Notes under the pieces: generated by a model
What the model saw: the letters and a program-made list of their open reading frames with translations, nothing else
What the model was told of the DNA's origin: nothing
Database searches by the model: none
Position numbers and translations under genes: made by a program
Assembly (NCBI GenBank): GCA_019509685.1
Contig: JAEKLU010000198.1
Coordinates: 1 to 5,520, forward strand
Length of the DNA: 5,520 nucleotides
Reading direction: 5' to 3'
Source of the DNA: Mesorhizobium sp.
GTDB taxonomy: Bacteria > Pseudomonadota > Alphaproteobacteria > Rhizobiales > Rhizobiaceae
Shown here: piece by piece, positions 4,940 through 5,520 of the stretch
Layout: the number at the start of each line of letters is the position of its first letter
Position numbering within the stretch: position 1 is the first letter of the stretch

Positions 4940-5520
4940 ATGGGCTATACGCTCAATTTCAACCTGATATGGCGGCATTTCGATAAACTGTGGGGCGGGC
5001 TGCTGCTCAGCCTCGAGCTTGCCGTGATCTCGATCGCCATCGGCGTCGTCATCGGCCTGGTGCTGGCGGTCTGGTATGTCTCGGCCGGCCGTGTCGTGCG
5101 CGGCATCATCGCGGCCTATGTCGAGTTCATCCGCAACGTGCCGCTGATCCTGCTGGTCTATCTGGTCTTCTACGGCCTGCCGACGGTGGTCGATCTTGCC
5201 TACAGCGCCCAGACCTCTTTCGTGGCGACGCTGGCGCTCTACAGCGGCGCCTATCTGGTCGAAGTCTTCCGCTCCGGCCTCGAAGCCGTGCCGCGCGGCC
5301 AGCTCGACGCCGGCAAGGCGATCGGGCTGACGCCCTGGCAAAGGCTGCTGCATGTACGGCTACCGACGATGATGCGCATCACGCTGCCGGCGCTCTCCAA
5401 CACCTTCATCTCGCTGTTTAAGGACACCTCGGTCGCCTCCGTCATCTCGGTGCCGGAACTGACCTATGGCGCGCAGTGGATCAACTTCAACACCTTCCGT
5501 ATCGTCGAGGTCTATCTCGT
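4940..5520 (+). CDS. Polar amino acid ABC transporter permease, HisM/HisQ type (3' truncated by window)
   Basis: The first 193 residues of an inner-membrane permease; the frame is open to the window end. It starts MGYTLNFNLIWRHFDKLWGG, a short cytoplasmic or amphipathic lead-in typical of the His/Glu/Gln/Arg/opine permease family. Hydrophobic segments lie at about 20-46, 57-82, 92-110 and 145-170. FIRNVPLILLVYLVFYGLP (63-81) matches the conserved second-helix region. The EAA loop that docks the ATPase is seen in EVFRSGLEAVPRGQLDAGKA (108-127) followed by IGLTPWQRLLHVRLP. About 20-40 residues should be missing at the C-terminus. The start ATG has only a weak ribosome site (GGA), unlike the binding protein, in line with lower expression. 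The partner ATPase and perhaps a second permease are expected just downstream. The substrate is not identifiable. Confidence 0.93.
   Translation, partial: MGYTLNFNLIWRHFDKLWGGLLLSLELAVISIAIGVVIGLVLAVWYVSAGRVVRGIIAAYVEFIRNVPLILLVYLVFYGLPTVVDLAYSAQTSFVATLALYSGAYLVEVFRSGLEAVPRGQLDAGKAIGLTPWQRLLHVRLPTMMRITLPALSNTFISLFKDTSVASVISVPELTYGAQWINFNTFRIVEVYL

Noticed and set aside
3926..5353. Long minus-strand open frame of 475 codons opposite the binding protein and permease
   Set aside because: It has the same shadow composition and runs through two clear genes and the intercistronic hairpin. No domain or ribosome site supports it.

Overview
The window reads as ordinary chromosomal DNA from an alphaproteobacterium of the Rhizobiales, most probably Mesorhizobium or a close relative. 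The evidence is the high G+C content, strong third-position G/C bias, the sequence style of IspG, and a pair of small DUF465 (YdcH-type) proteins. The genus is inferred from protein style, not from a search.

Layout. Positions 9-2124 (minus strand) hold a tight two-gene unit: ispG, an Fe-S enzyme of isoprenoid precursor synthesis, followed after 4 bases by a secreted lytic transglycosylase with a C-terminal SPOR-like domain. The ispG leader (2125-2309) can form a hairpin over the start codon. Just upstream lies a probable terminator (2296-2332) for the next minus-strand gene. Two short DUF465 genes then lie back to back: 2377-2556 (minus) and 2791-2994 (plus), separated by 234 bases that include an imperfect palindrome.

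From 3019 a transport module begins. An IclR-family regulator (3019-3822, minus) is divergent from a Tat-exported, family-3 amino-acid-type solute-binding protein (3944-4816, plus). After a strong intercistronic hairpin comes the first permease of the same ABC importer (4940 to the window end, truncated). The ATPase and probably a second permease should lie beyond the right edge.

How the parts work together. The 121 bases between the regulator and the binding protein carry overlapping divergent promoters and nested inverted repeats. This is the arrangement expected if the IclR protein controls both its own gene and the uptake operon. IspG and the transglycosylase are both loosely linked to envelope biogenesis, since isoprenoids supply the undecaprenyl carrier and the transglycosylase cuts murein, but the link may be only co-transcription.

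I found no RNA gene, CRISPR array, insertion sequence, phage gene or clear sign of recent transfer. I see no convincing new multi-gene system. The points most worth a second look are the operator region at 3841-3906, the divergent DUF465 pair and the ispG leader hairpin.
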